Below are positions 1 to 5,843 of a DNA stretch of 6,445 nucleotides, piece by piece. The position numbers and the translations under genes are program-made. The notes below the pieces were generated by a model. That model was given only the letters and a program-made list of their open reading frames with translations, did not search any database and was not told where the DNA came from. Within the stretch, counting starts at the first letter, position 1; every line of letters begins with the position of its first letter. Where the stretch lies: assembly GCA_000715855.1 (NCBI GenBank), contig KL571202.1:86246-92690 (forward strand), given 5' to 3'. This stretch comes from Actinoplanes liguriensis (GTDB lineage: Bacteria; Actinomycetota; Actinomycetes; Mycobacteriales; Micromonosporaceae).

Positions 1-45
1 CTCGACATCAGCCGTCAAGGGCGCAATGCCGCCGAGCGAAGCGAG

Positions 46-71
46 GCCATCAGGCCCAGCCATCAGGCCCT
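46..71. repeat. Tandem 13-bp repeat, two copies
   Basis: Two adjacent 13-bp units (46-58 and 59-71) read GCCATCAGGCCCA and GCCATCAGGCCCT, differing only in the last base. They overlap the stop codon (63-65) of the minus-strand 85-residue gene. On the minus strand the sequence GGCC-TGAT-GGCC just after that stop could make a short 4-bp hairpin, but there is no T-run, so I do not call a terminator. The remaining bases 1-45 hold nothing I can identify. Confidence 0.6.
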
Positions 72-320
72 GCGGTTGGCGTGGTGGTCGTCGGTGTTGT
101 GCTCCAGGTGGTGGCGACCTACTCGTGAGCTGCGCTGACGGGCCGGGGTTTGCTCGTCGTGCTGGGTGTGCTCGGCACGGTGGTGGCCGCGGTAGGGACG
201 GTTGGTGATCCGGCCCTCTTCCGTGCGGGGCTGCGCCATCGAGCGGCGAACGTTACGGCCGGCGGGGTAGTCGTAGTCGACTATCCGGGCGGCGTTGACG
301 TTGGGCTGGCGTTCGGTCAC
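63..320 (-). CDS. Small His/Arg-rich hydrophilic protein, unknown function
   Basis: This is an 85-residue protein with a GTG start at 320-318. I do not recognise the family. The start overlaps the upstream gene's stop codon as GTGA, and a GGAGGT ribosome binding site sits 5 bases before it, so translation is probably coupled to the membrane-protein gene. G/C dominates third codon positions to the stop, which supports this frame over the antisense one. The first 40 residues are mixed polar (VDYDYPAGRN near residues 14-23). The second half is low complexity, with 9 His and many Arg; the whole protein has about 16 Arg against 11 Asp+Glu, so it is basic. There is no membrane segment, signal peptide or Cys. 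His pairs (GHH, RHH, DHH) could bind metal, but their spacing matches no motif I know. An upstream ATG (392) would overlap the neighbouring gene by 76 bases and lacks this ribosome binding site. Confidence 0.6.
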   Translation of the reverse strand: MTERQPNVNAARIVDYDYPAGRNVRRSMAQPRTEEGRITNRPYRGHHRAEHTQHDEQTPARQRSSRVGRHHLEHNTDDHHANRRA

Positions 321-1243
321 TGCTGACCTCCGGCTGGAGTCGGACCGGTTCGGGGCCGGTCGGAGATGGTCGAGCGGAAAGCGGCCTCGCACTCGTGATG
401 CGGGGAGTCGTCGGAATCCGGGTCCTCGGAACCGTCGTCATGATCGGAGTCGTCGTGACCGGAGCCCTCCTCGTCGGCGTCCCAATCCGCCGCATCCCCG
501 TCGTCGGCCGCCGTCTCGTCCTCGTCTGTGGACGGTTCGTCCCCGTCCGTGGACGTGTCGGCGCTGCGGGCGTCCGAATCATCACCGGAATCGGCATTAT
601 CTGAAGAATCCGGTTTGTCCCATGAGGAGTCGTCGTATCCGGAGGCGTCGCCGGCCGGTGCGTGACGGGCCAGTGGAACCTCCCAGTGGTCGTCCGGAAC
701 GGCCGGCAACCCGGGGACCGTGGGGAACACCAGGACCGGCCGGGGGCGGGAAACTCCCTCGTCGGAGGAGTTCGGGCGATCATCCACATGCGAGCGCGGA
801 CGGGCCGCCGCGACGGGCGGCGCCTCGTCCGGGACGGCGGGGAGGCCCGGGACGGTGGGGATCGGGCCGGCCGTCCGATCGGGCGGCGACACGCCGGGGG
901 AGACCGCCAGCGGCTGATCTGAAACGGACGGCGGGCGCGCTGGATGGTCGTACGCGGAATGGTTCTGGGGTTGGGGTGAAGGCCGAACCGGACCGGTGAC
1001 CGGGGGCGGCAGGAACGGCGCGTCCATGGCGCCCGGGCGGTCCTTGCCGGCGATCTCGCTGGTCCCCACGGTGATCACGGCGAGGGTCGGCACGGAGGCC
1101 AGCACGACGAGCATGGCGACCAGGAGGATGTATCGCCGGGCCGGGCCGGAGAGCCCGTGGTCCTCGCGATATACGCCGTTGAACCGCTTCCTGAGCACCT
1201 TCAGGGGCGGCTCGTAGCCGTCGTCGTCGGGCAGGTGCGGCAC
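317..1243 (-). CDS. Single-pass membrane protein with proline-rich and acidic Asp/Ser-rich extracytoplasmic tail
   Basis: This is a 308-residue protein of unknown function. Residues 1-37 are polar and end in Arg-Arg. Residues about 39-60 (ILLVAMLVVLASVPTLAVIT) form one hydrophobic segment, so the predicted topology is N-terminus in the cytoplasm and the rest outside. Residues 70-200 are rich in Pro and Val and carry the 11-residue string PTVPGLPAVPD twice (129-139 and 174-184). Residues about 199-285 are roughly 45% Asp/Glu, mixed with Ser. One Cys lies at 285. The chain looks disordered outside the membrane helix, and no enzymatic motif is visible. The GTG start (1243-1241) follows an AAAGGGA sequence by about 7 bases. 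It is the first gene of a two-gene unit, overlapping the His-rich gene by 4 bases, and is divergent from the dehydrogenase operon. A surface or cell-wall-spanning anchor is possible but is inference. Confidence 0.8.
   Translation of the reverse strand: MPHLPDDDGYEPPLKVLRKRFNGVYREDHGLSGPARRYILLVAMLVVLASVPTLAVITVGTSEIAGKDRPGAMDAPFLPPPVTGPVRPSPQPQNHSAYDHPARPPSVSDQPLAVSPGVSPPDRTAGPIPTVPGLPAVPDEAPPVAAARPRSHVDDRPNSSDEGVSRPRPVLVFPTVPGLPAVPDDHWEVPLARHAPAGDASGYDDSSWDKPDSSDNADSGDDSDARSADTSTDGDEPSTDEDETAADDGDAADWDADEEGSGHDDSDHDDGSEDPDSDDSPHHECEAAFRSTISDRPRTGPTPAGGQQ
326..331 (-). promoter_or_regulatory. Ribosome binding site fixing the start of the His-rich gene
   Basis: Read on the minus strand, GGAGGT is followed by CAGCA and then the GTG start at 320-318. 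This near-perfect anti-16S match lies inside the end of the membrane-protein gene. It is the main reason to start the small protein at the GTGA overlap and not at the upstream ATG (392). Confidence 0.75.
692..859 (-). repeat. Two 33-bp copies encoding the same 11-residue peptide
   Basis: The segments 692-724 and 827-859 each encode PTVPGLPAVPD in the membrane protein. They differ at 7 of 33 bases and all differences are silent. The peptide has therefore stayed identical while the DNA drifted, which suggests selection on the peptide and not a recent duplication. Confidence 0.8.
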
Positions 1244-1466
1244 GCGGGTGTCCCTTTCGAACCAAAGATCAACCTAGATCCGTCTCGGTCAAAGGGGTGA
1301 ACGACCCATGGCCCGTTCGGCAGCGGTGAACTCGGGCTATTCGTACGGGAGTGACTGACCAAAAAGTACTAAATCGGACAAATACCTTTAACGATGCGTC
1401 AGCAGAAAATCTCTATTCGTGATCCACGCACTCTGTAACGCCCCTCACTCCCTCTGTCAGGATGGT

Positions 1467-1490
1467 GGCGACGGCACCGCCGCCGTCGCC
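1467..1490 (+). other. Perfect 9-bp GC-rich hairpin in the dehydrogenase operon leader
   Basis: GGCGACGGC (1467-1475) pairs fully with GCCGTCGCC (1482-1490) around a 6-base loop, ACCGCC. It lies about 160 bases before the E1 alpha start. No T-run follows, so it is not an ordinary terminator. It could stabilise the leader RNA or be a chance product of GC-rich sequence. Confidence 0.4.
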
Positions 1491-1638
1491 CTCGACGACC
1501 AGCGGGGCAACGGCGGGCCGTCCCGGTAGGGGCGCAGTCCCGGCCGGACGTCGCGCGGCAGCCTCACCCGGCACATGCGCGATCACCAGTGGTCCGCCGC
1601 GTGGCCGGGCGACACCCGCCGCGGGCGCAGAGAGATAC

Positions 1639-1644
1639 AGGGAG
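1639..1644 (+). promoter_or_regulatory. Ribosome binding site for E1 alpha
   Basis: AGGGAG is followed by 7 bases and then ATG at 1652. This supports the 1652 start over the in-frame upstream ATG at 1589, whose extra 21 residues are Arg/His-rich and unlike any E1 alpha N-terminus. Confidence 0.75.
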
Positions 1645-1651
1645 ACACGGG

Positions 1652-2809
1652 ATGGCGAAAGGCAAAGCCGTGGCAACGCGCCCCTCAGGAGGGGGTACCG
1701 ATGCTCCGGCGGGCGGCTTCGTCCAACTGCTCACGCCCGACGGCGAGCACGTCGGCAGCGTCACCACGGCGGACGGGACCACGTATTCGGTCGACTTCAC
1801 CGACGAGGAGTACCGGGGGCTCTATCGCGACCTGGTGACCGTTCGCCGGCTGGACGCCGAGGCGACCGCTCTGCAACGGCAGGGCGAGTTGGGGCTGTGG
1901 GCCAGCCTGCTGGGCCAGGAGGCGGCTCAGGTCGGCTCCGGGCGGGCGCTGCGCACGCAGGACATGGCTTTCCCCACCTACCGCGAGCACGGCGTGCTGT
2001 ACTGCCGCGGCATCGACCCGATCATGCCGTTCGGCCTGTTCCGCGGCGTGGACCAGGGCGGGTGGGACGCGAACGAGCACAAGTTCAACAGCTACACCAT
2101 CGTGATCGGCTCGCAGACGCTGCACGCGACCGGCTATGCGATGGGCGTCACCATGGACGGCAAGACCGGCAGCCCCGACGGTGAGGCCGTGATCGCCTAC
2201 TTCGGCGACGGCGCGACCAGCCAGGGCGAGGTCAACGAGGCGTTCGTCTGGGCCGGGGTGTTCAACGCCCCGATGGTCTTCTTCTGCCAGAACAACCAGT
2301 ACGCGATCTCCGAGCCTCTGGAGCGGCAGACCCGCATCCCGCTGTACCGGCGCGCCCTCGGCTACGGCTTCCCGGGCATCCGGATCGACGGCAACGATGT
2401 GCTGGCCAGCTACGCCGTGACCCGCGCCGCGCTGGACAACGCGCGCAACGGCCAGGGCCCGACGCTGATCGAGGCGTACACCTACCGGATGGGCGCCCAC
2501 ACCAGCTCGGACGACCCCACCCGCTACCGGATCGCCTCCGAGGTCGAGTCGTGGAAGGCGAAGGACCCGATCTCCCGGGTCCGCGCGTTCCTCACCAAAC
2601 AGCAGCTGGCCGACGAGGACTTCTTCGGCGAGGTCGACGAGAACGCCCGCAAGCTCGCGCTGGACCTGCGCGAGCGGGTGCTGGCGATGCCCGATCCGCA
2701 GCCGGTCACGATGTTCGACCACGTCTATCCGAACGGCTCACCCGACCTCGATGAGCAGCGCAAGGCGTTCACCGAGTACCACGCGTCGTTCGAGGGGAGT
2801 GGGCACTGA
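1652..2809 (+). CDS. bkdA: Branched-chain 2-oxo acid dehydrogenase E1 component, alpha subunit
   Basis: This 385-residue thiamine-diphosphate-dependent E1 alpha subunit pairs with E1 beta to decarboxylate 2-oxo acids from Val, Leu and Ile and to acylate the E2 lipoyl group in the cytoplasm. The cofactor motif begins with GDG at 185-187 and ends with NN at 214-215. The active-site loop YRMGAHTSSDDPTRYR (278-293) matches the BCKDH loop, with the conserved His at 283. Thr 284 stands where the mammalian regulatory Ser lies. QRQGELGLW (75-83), GQEAAQVG (88-95) and GSQTLHATG (153-161) are family blocks. The N-terminal string VQLLTPDG resembles mycobacterial BkdA as I recall it, and the length suits that family. 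The stop shares its A with the E1 beta start (TGATG), which implies translational coupling. Such genes are often annotated as pyruvate dehydrogenase alpha (pdhA). Branched-chain is my preferred substrate, but sequence alone does not settle it. Confidence 0.93.
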   Translation: MAKGKAVATRPSGGGTDAPAGGFVQLLTPDGEHVGSVTTADGTTYSVDFTDEEYRGLYRDLVTVRRLDAEATALQRQGELGLWASLLGQEAAQVGSGRALRTQDMAFPTYREHGVLYCRGIDPIMPFGLFRGVDQGGWDANEHKFNSYTIVIGSQTLHATGYAMGVTMDGKTGSPDGEAVIAYFGDGATSQGEVNEAFVWAGVFNAPMVFFCQNNQYAISEPLERQTRIPLYRRALGYGFPGIRIDGNDVLASYAVTRAALDNARNGQGPTLIEAYTYRMGAHTSSDDPTRYRIASEVESWKAKDPISRVRAFLTKQQLADEDFFGEVDENARKLALDLRERVLAMPDPQPVTMFDHVYPNGSPDLDEQRKAFTEYHASFEGSGH

Positions 2810-3795
2810 TGGCCGAGACGATCACCCTGGGCAAGTCCCTCAACCACGGCCTGCGCCGCGCCCTGGAGAACGACTCGAAGGTCGTCATCATGGGCGAGGA
2901 CGTCGGCAAGCTCGGCGGCGTCTTCCGGATCACCGACGGCCTGCAGAAGGACTTCGGCGAGGACCGCGTCATCGACACCCCGCTGGCCGAGGCCGGCATC
3001 GTCGGCACCGCGGTCGGGCTGGCCATCCGTGGCTACCGCCCGGTGTGCGAGATCCAGTTCGACGGGTTCGTCTTCCCGGCGTACAACCAGATCGTCGCCC
3101 AGGTGGCGAAGATGTTCTACCGCTCCAAGGGCAAGGTCCGGGTGCCGATCGTCATCCGGATCCCGTTCGGCGGCGGCATCGGCGCGGTCGAGCACCACTC
3201 CGAGTCGCCCGAGGCGTACTTCGCGCACACTCCCGGCCTCAAGGTCGTGACCTGCTCGAACCCCGCTGACGCGTACACGATGATCCAGCAGGCGATCGCC
3301 TCCGACGACCCGGTCGTCTTCTTCGAGCCGAAACGGCGTTACTGGGAGAAGGGCGAGGTCGACCTCGACGCGCCGCTGAGCGGCGCCTACCCGCTTCACT
3401 CGGCCAGGGTGGCGCGCCCCGGCTCCGACGCAACCCTTCTGGCGTACGGCCCGATGGTGCGCGTCGCGCTGGACGCCGCGGCCGCCGCGGCGGAGGACGG
3501 CCGCAGTCTCGAGGTCATCGACCTGCGCACGCTCTCGCCGGTGGACTACCCGGTGATCTTCGAGTCGGTCAAGCGGACCGGTCGCGCCGTGGTCGTGCAC
3601 GAGGCGCCGGGCAGCGGTGGCCTGGGCGGCGAGCTCGCGGCCCGGATCAGCGAGGAGTGCTTCTACTCCCTCGAGGCTCCGGTGTTGCGGGTGACCGGGT
3701 ACGACATTCCGTACCCGGCCGCGCGCTCCGAGGAGGAGTACCTGCCGGACCTGGACCGGCTGCTGGACGCCGTCGACCGTTCGTTCGGCTGGTGA
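2809..3795 (+). CDS. bkdB: Branched-chain 2-oxo acid dehydrogenase E1 component, beta subunit
   Basis: This 328-residue E1 beta subunit completes the alpha2beta2 E1 enzyme, with two thiamine sites formed between subunits. The N-terminal pyrimidine-binding half shows MGEDVGKLGGVFR (28-40) and DTPLAEAGIVGTAVG (56-70). Glu 61 there matches the residue that activates the thiamine aminopyrimidine. His 129/130 in EHHSESPEAYFAHTPGLKVV are the conserved active-site histidines. The C-terminal transketolase-type domain runs from about 200 to 325 (ATLLAYG, VIDLRTLSPVD, VVHEAPGSGGLGGE). The length is normal for the family. A GAGGGGAG ribosome binding site (2792-2799) lies 9 bases before the ATG, inside the E1 alpha gene. 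The gene starts on the last base of E1 alpha and ends 5 bases before E2, so all three are surely one operon. Confidence 0.94.
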   Translation: MAETITLGKSLNHGLRRALENDSKVVIMGEDVGKLGGVFRITDGLQKDFGEDRVIDTPLAEAGIVGTAVGLAIRGYRPVCEIQFDGFVFPAYNQIVAQVAKMFYRSKGKVRVPIVIRIPFGGGIGAVEHHSESPEAYFAHTPGLKVVTCSNPADAYTMIQQAIASDDPVVFFEPKRRYWEKGEVDLDAPLSGAYPLHSARVARPGSDATLLAYGPMVRVALDAAAAAAEDGRSLEVIDLRTLSPVDYPVIFESVKRTGRAVVVHEAPGSGGLGGELAARISEECFYSLEAPVLRVTGYDIPYPAARSEEEYLPDLDRLLDAVDRSFGW

Positions 3796-3800
3796 CCCCG

Positions 3801-5222
3801 ATGTCGCGGATCAAGGAATTCAACCTGCCCGACCTGGGCGAGGGCCTGACCGAGGGCGAGATCCTCGCCTGGCTGGTCAAGGTCGGCGACACGATCGAGC
3901 TGAACCAGCCGATCGTCGAGGTGGAGACCGCGAAGGCGGCGGTGGAGATCCCGGCGAAGTGGGCCGGCGTCGTCACCAGGATCTTCCACGAGGCCGGCAC
4001 CACGGTCGAGGTGGGCCACCCGATCATCTCGATCGACACCGACCCGGGCGCCGGCGACCTGCCGGAACCGTCCGCCGAGTCGCTGGCCGCGGTCACGATC
4101 GCCCCCAGCGAGGGTGCGATCGAGCCCGGGATGGTCGGCAGTCCCGCGCCCGCCGCACCGGGCACCGGGCGGACCCCGGTGCTGGTCGGCTACGGCGTCC
4201 GGGAGGCGAGCGTCAAGCGTCGTCCCCGGATCAGCGCTTCGACGGCCGCACCGGTCTCGGTCGTCCCCCCGGCGGCCCAGGCCCAGGCCCCGGCTCCGGC
4301 CCCGGCCCCGGCCCCGGTTGCGCCCGCGCGCAGTGGGCCGGTGCTGGCGAAGCCGCCGGTGCGGAAACTCGCCCGCGATCTCGGCGTCGATCTCGCCACG
4401 GTTCCGGGGACGGGGCCGCTGGGGTCGGTGACGCGTGACGACGTACACAAATCTGCCGAAGGCATCTCGAAGCCGGCGGCAGTCGGCGAAGCCCGGCCCG
4501 TCGCGGTCTTCGACGCATCACGTGAGCAGCGCATCCCGGTCAAGGGCGTGCGGAAGCTAACCGCGGAGAACATGGTGGCCTCGGCGTTCACCGCGCCGCA
4601 CGTCACCGAGTTCCTCACCGTCGACGTCACGCGCAGCATGAAGGCGCTGGAGAAGTTGAAGGCCCGGCGCGACTTCGCCGACCTGCGCGTCTCCCCGCTG
4701 CTGCTGGTGGCGAAGGCGGTGCTGCTCGCGGTGCGGCGGCACCCGATGGTCAACTCGTCGTGGTCGGCCGCCACCAACGAGATCGTGATCAAGGAGTACG
4801 TGAACCTCGGGATCGCCGCGGCGACCGAGCGCGGGCTGATCGTGCCGAACGTCAAGGACGCCGGCCGTCTCAGCCTTCGGGAACTTGCCGAGGCACTCAA
4901 CGAGCTGGTCCGCACCGCGAAATCCGGCAAGACGCCGCCGGCCGACATGGCGCACGGCACGCTCTCGATCACCAACGTGGGCGTGTTCGGCATCGACACC
5001 GGGACCCCGATCCTGCCTCCGGGCGAGTCGGCGATCCTGGCGTTCGGTGCGATCCGGCCGACCCCGTGGGTGCACAAGGGCAAGATCAAGGTGCGCCAGG
5101 TCACGACCCTCGGGCTCTCCTTCGACCACCGGATCATCGACGGCGAACTGGGCTCGAAGTTCCTCCGGGACATCGGTGAGTTCCTGACCGATCCGGAAGC
5201 GGCACTCCTGGCCTGGAATTGA
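3801..5222 (+). CDS. bkdC: Branched-chain 2-oxo acid dehydrogenase E2 component (dihydrolipoyl acyltransferase)
   Basis: This 473-residue E2 core takes the acyl group from E1 on a lipoyl arm and passes it to CoA. Residues about 4-80 form a single lipoyl domain (FNLPDLGEGLTEGEI), with the modified lysine at K45 in ETAKAAVE. A flexible linker follows, with VLVGYG (127-132) and an Ala-Pro run (163-172). The peripheral subunit-binding domain lies at about 180-216 (KPPVRKLARDLGVDL, GTGPLGSVTRDDV). The catalytic acyltransferase domain spans about 242-473 and ends in the active-site motif DHRIIDG (442-448), with His 443 and Asp 447. All key residues are present. The start at 3801 gives the normal short N-terminus. 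An in-frame ATG at 3657 lies inside E1 beta and adds a non-family sequence. The ribosome binding site is weak (GGTGA at 3791-3795), so translation probably depends on coupling to E1 beta. Confidence 0.94.
   Translation: MSRIKEFNLPDLGEGLTEGEILAWLVKVGDTIELNQPIVEVETAKAAVEIPAKWAGVVTRIFHEAGTTVEVGHPIISIDTDPGAGDLPEPSAESLAAVTIAPSEGAIEPGMVGSPAPAAPGTGRTPVLVGYGVREASVKRRPRISASTAAPVSVVPPAAQAQAPAPAPAPAPVAPARSGPVLAKPPVRKLARDLGVDLATVPGTGPLGSVTRDDVHKSAEGISKPAAVGEARPVAVFDASREQRIPVKGVRKLTAENMVASAFTAPHVTEFLTVDVTRSMKALEKLKARRDFADLRVSPLLLVAKAVLLAVRRHPMVNSSWSAATNEIVIKEYVNLGIAAATERGLIVPNVKDAGRLSLRELAEALNELVRTAKSGKTPPADMAHGTLSITNVGVFGIDTGTPILPPGESAILAFGAIRPTPWVHKGKIKVRQVTTLGLSFDHRIIDGELGSKFLRDIGEFLTDPEAALLAWN
4274..4315 (+). 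repeat. Seven tandem hexamers encoding the E2 Ala-Pro linker
   Basis: Seven consecutive 6-bp units (GGCCCA twice, GGCCCC, GGCTCC, then GGCCCC three times) encode alternating Ala-Gln and Ala-Pro. Ala-Pro-rich linkers are usual in E2 proteins, where they keep the lipoyl arm extended and mobile. The near-identical hexamers could vary in number between strains by replication slippage without shifting frame. Confidence 0.8.
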
Positions 5223-5232
5223 GGTTCTTAGG

Positions 5233-5297
5233 GTCAACTACCTGACAAGCTTTCGATTGTTAGGCAGATGACCGGGATCACCATCTAAATAGTTGGC
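5233..5297 (+). ncRNA. Candidate three-way-junction RNA element after the dehydrogenase operon
   Basis: This stretch can fold into a compact three-way junction. Stem 1 pairs 5233-5240 with 5290-5297 (8 bp, one G-U). Stem 2 pairs 5241-5248 with 5257-5264 (8 bp, one G-U, 8-base loop). Stem 3 pairs 5266-5270 with 5282-5286 (5 bp). The joints are 0, 1 and 3 bases (C, and AAA). It begins 10 bases after the E2 stop and is less GC-rich than its surroundings, so GC content alone does not explain the pairing. It does not match the TPP, purine, cyclic-di-GMP or hammerhead cores I know. It may be a 3' UTR element of the operon or a leader of the next small gene. This is hand folding only. Confidence 0.4.
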
Positions 5298-5307
5298 AAG
5301 ATCCACC

Positions 5308-5368
5308 CTTGCGGCGGACACTGGAGGCACACCTGAGATGTGCGCCGAGGTGTCCGCCACAAGCGGAC
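5308..5368 (+). promoter_or_regulatory. Long hairpin with a competing alternative hairpin upstream of the small gene
   Basis: CTTG (5308-5311) pairs with CAAG (5360-5363) and, after one mismatch, GGCGGACAC (5313-5321) pairs perfectly with GTGTCCGCC (5350-5358). The inside continues with GGC/GCC and CAC/GTG pairs around loop CTGAGAT (5333-5339). The internal loop at 5323-5325/5347-5348 could make tandem G-A pairs. GTCCGC (5352-5357) can instead pair with a second GCGGAC copy (5363-5368) around a 5-base loop. The two folds exclude each other, which is the layout of an RNA switch, though nothing here proves switching. The gap onward to 5421 holds weaker pairing (GGTGGT 5374-5379 with ACCACC 5397-5402). 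Confidence 0.45.
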
Positions 5369-5421
5369 CCAGAGGTGGTACGTCGTGATACCGGCCACCA
5401 CCGGGGAAACGAGCAAGTGAA

Positions 5422-5559
5422 GTGAACGTGATCGACCGCATCCGTCGCCGCCGCCAGATCAACCGCCAGCACCGCGCGATCGACCGTGCCATGCAGGCCG
5501 CTCCGACCCAGGCCATGCGCGATGAGCTTGCCTTCTTCGCCCAGCGCCAGCCCTTCTAG
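5422..5559 (+). CDS. Small basic protein of 45 residues, unknown function
   Basis: The GTG start at 5422 gives a peptide beginning MNVIDRIRRRRQINRQ and ending in AFFAQRQPF. The N-terminal half is strongly basic (several Arg in a row) and probably helical; the second half (AAPTQAMRDELAFFAQ) looks like an amphipathic helix. There is no membrane segment and no Cys. I recall similar tiny Arg-rich proteins in Micromonosporaceae genomes but know of no function. Third codon positions are almost all G or C, which supports coding. No clear ribosome binding site precedes either GTG (5422 or 5428, which would remove two residues). A strong terminator follows within 20 bases, so this gene ends a transcript: either its own, with a structured leader, or a read-through of the dehydrogenase operon. 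Confidence 0.65.
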   Translation: MNVIDRIRRRRQINRQHRAIDRAMQAAPTQAMRDELAFFAQRQPF

Positions 5560-5578
5560 GCCCAGCGCTCACCAACCG

Positions 5579-5610
5579 GCCCGCCCGCATCATCCGGGCG
5601 GGCTGTTTCG
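5579..5610 (+). terminator. GC-rich intrinsic-type terminator
   Basis: GCCCGCCCG (5579-5587) pairs perfectly with CGGGCGGGC (5595-5603) around loop CATCATC, followed by TGTTTCGT. The T-run is short, as is common in high-GC actinomycetes. It lies 19 bases after the small gene's stop and separates that gene, and probably the dehydrogenase operon, from the gene at 5864. Confidence 0.8.
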
Positions 5611-5692
5611 TATCGGCGACCATGTCAACACCCCGCGTGGCATTACCTCAGTGGCGTACACCGGGATTTTCTCCGCAGGGAACGCCCGGTAC

Positions 5693-5714
5693 GGTTGGGC
5701 ACTGGTTCCCAACC
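5693..5714. repeat. 7-bp inverted repeat
   Basis: GGTTGGG (5693-5699) and CCCAACC (5708-5714) are perfect inverted copies separated by 8 bases. The layout would suit a dimeric regulator's operator or a small RNA hairpin. It lies 150 bases before the next gene. Confidence 0.4.
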
Positions 5715-5715
5715 C

Positions 5716-5843
5716 GGCACGGCCGGTCGGAGCGGGGACCGGGGCTCTCGACGGCGCCCCAGCACGGCCAGGCTGAGAAGCTGGCACGACCCCCTGGCGG
5801 AAGGTCGCCGACGGGGTCGCGTCCGTGCAAAGCTGGCACGGCC
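5716..5843 (+). repeat. Four copies of a GCACGRCC motif upstream of the proline-rich gene
   Basis: GGCACGGCC occurs at 5716-5724 and 5835-5843, AGCACGGCC at 5761-5769 and GGCACGACC at 5783-5792 with its flanks. Two of the copies share the longer string AAGCTGGCACG (5778-5788 and 5830-5840). The spacing is irregular. They could be operator sites for the downstream gene or chance repeats in GC-rich DNA. Confidence 0.35.

Larger units (their letters stand above)
1244..1651. promoter_or_regulatory. Divergent intergenic region with an AT-rich promoter-like island
   Basis: This 408-bp gap separates the minus-strand unit from the plus-strand dehydrogenase operon, so it must hold promoters for both. 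The stretch of about 1355-1421 is markedly AT-rich (runs such as CAAAAAGTACTAAAT and AATACCTTTAACG) compared with the GC-rich surroundings. TACCTT at 1383-1388 fits a TANNNT -10 box, but no good -35 lies at the right distance. For the minus strand, TTGACC (1292-1287) could be a -35, without a convincing -10. The dehydrogenase mRNA would have a leader of up to about 250 bases. No binding site of a named regulator was recognised. Confidence 0.45.

Noticed and set aside
1419..1529. Possible 36-codon leader peptide (GTG 1419 to TAG 1527-1529)
   Set aside because: Codon bias is suggestive, but there is no ribosome binding site and no enrichment of Val, Leu or Ile codons as an attenuator would show.
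1589..1651. Upstream in-frame ATG extending E1 alpha by 21 residues
   Set aside because: The extension is Arg/His-rich, unlike the family, and the ATG at 1652 has a well-spaced AGGGAG site.
1413..1676. Minus-strand 87-codon open frame across the E1 alpha leader
   Set aside because: It has only moderate third-position G/C, would overlap the E1 alpha start on the opposite strand, and has no clear ribosome binding site.
1685..2722. Long minus-strand open frame antisense to E1 alpha (345 codons)
   Set aside because: It is a typical antisense shadow in high-GC DNA. The opposite strand encodes a clear E1 alpha with all motifs.
5259..5265. GTTAGGC, which fits the integron attC core consensus GTTRRRY
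   Set aside because: The opposing arm (ACCTGAC) does not fit RYYYAAC and lies only a few bases away. An attC site needs a longer structure with L boxes. No integrase or cassette is present.
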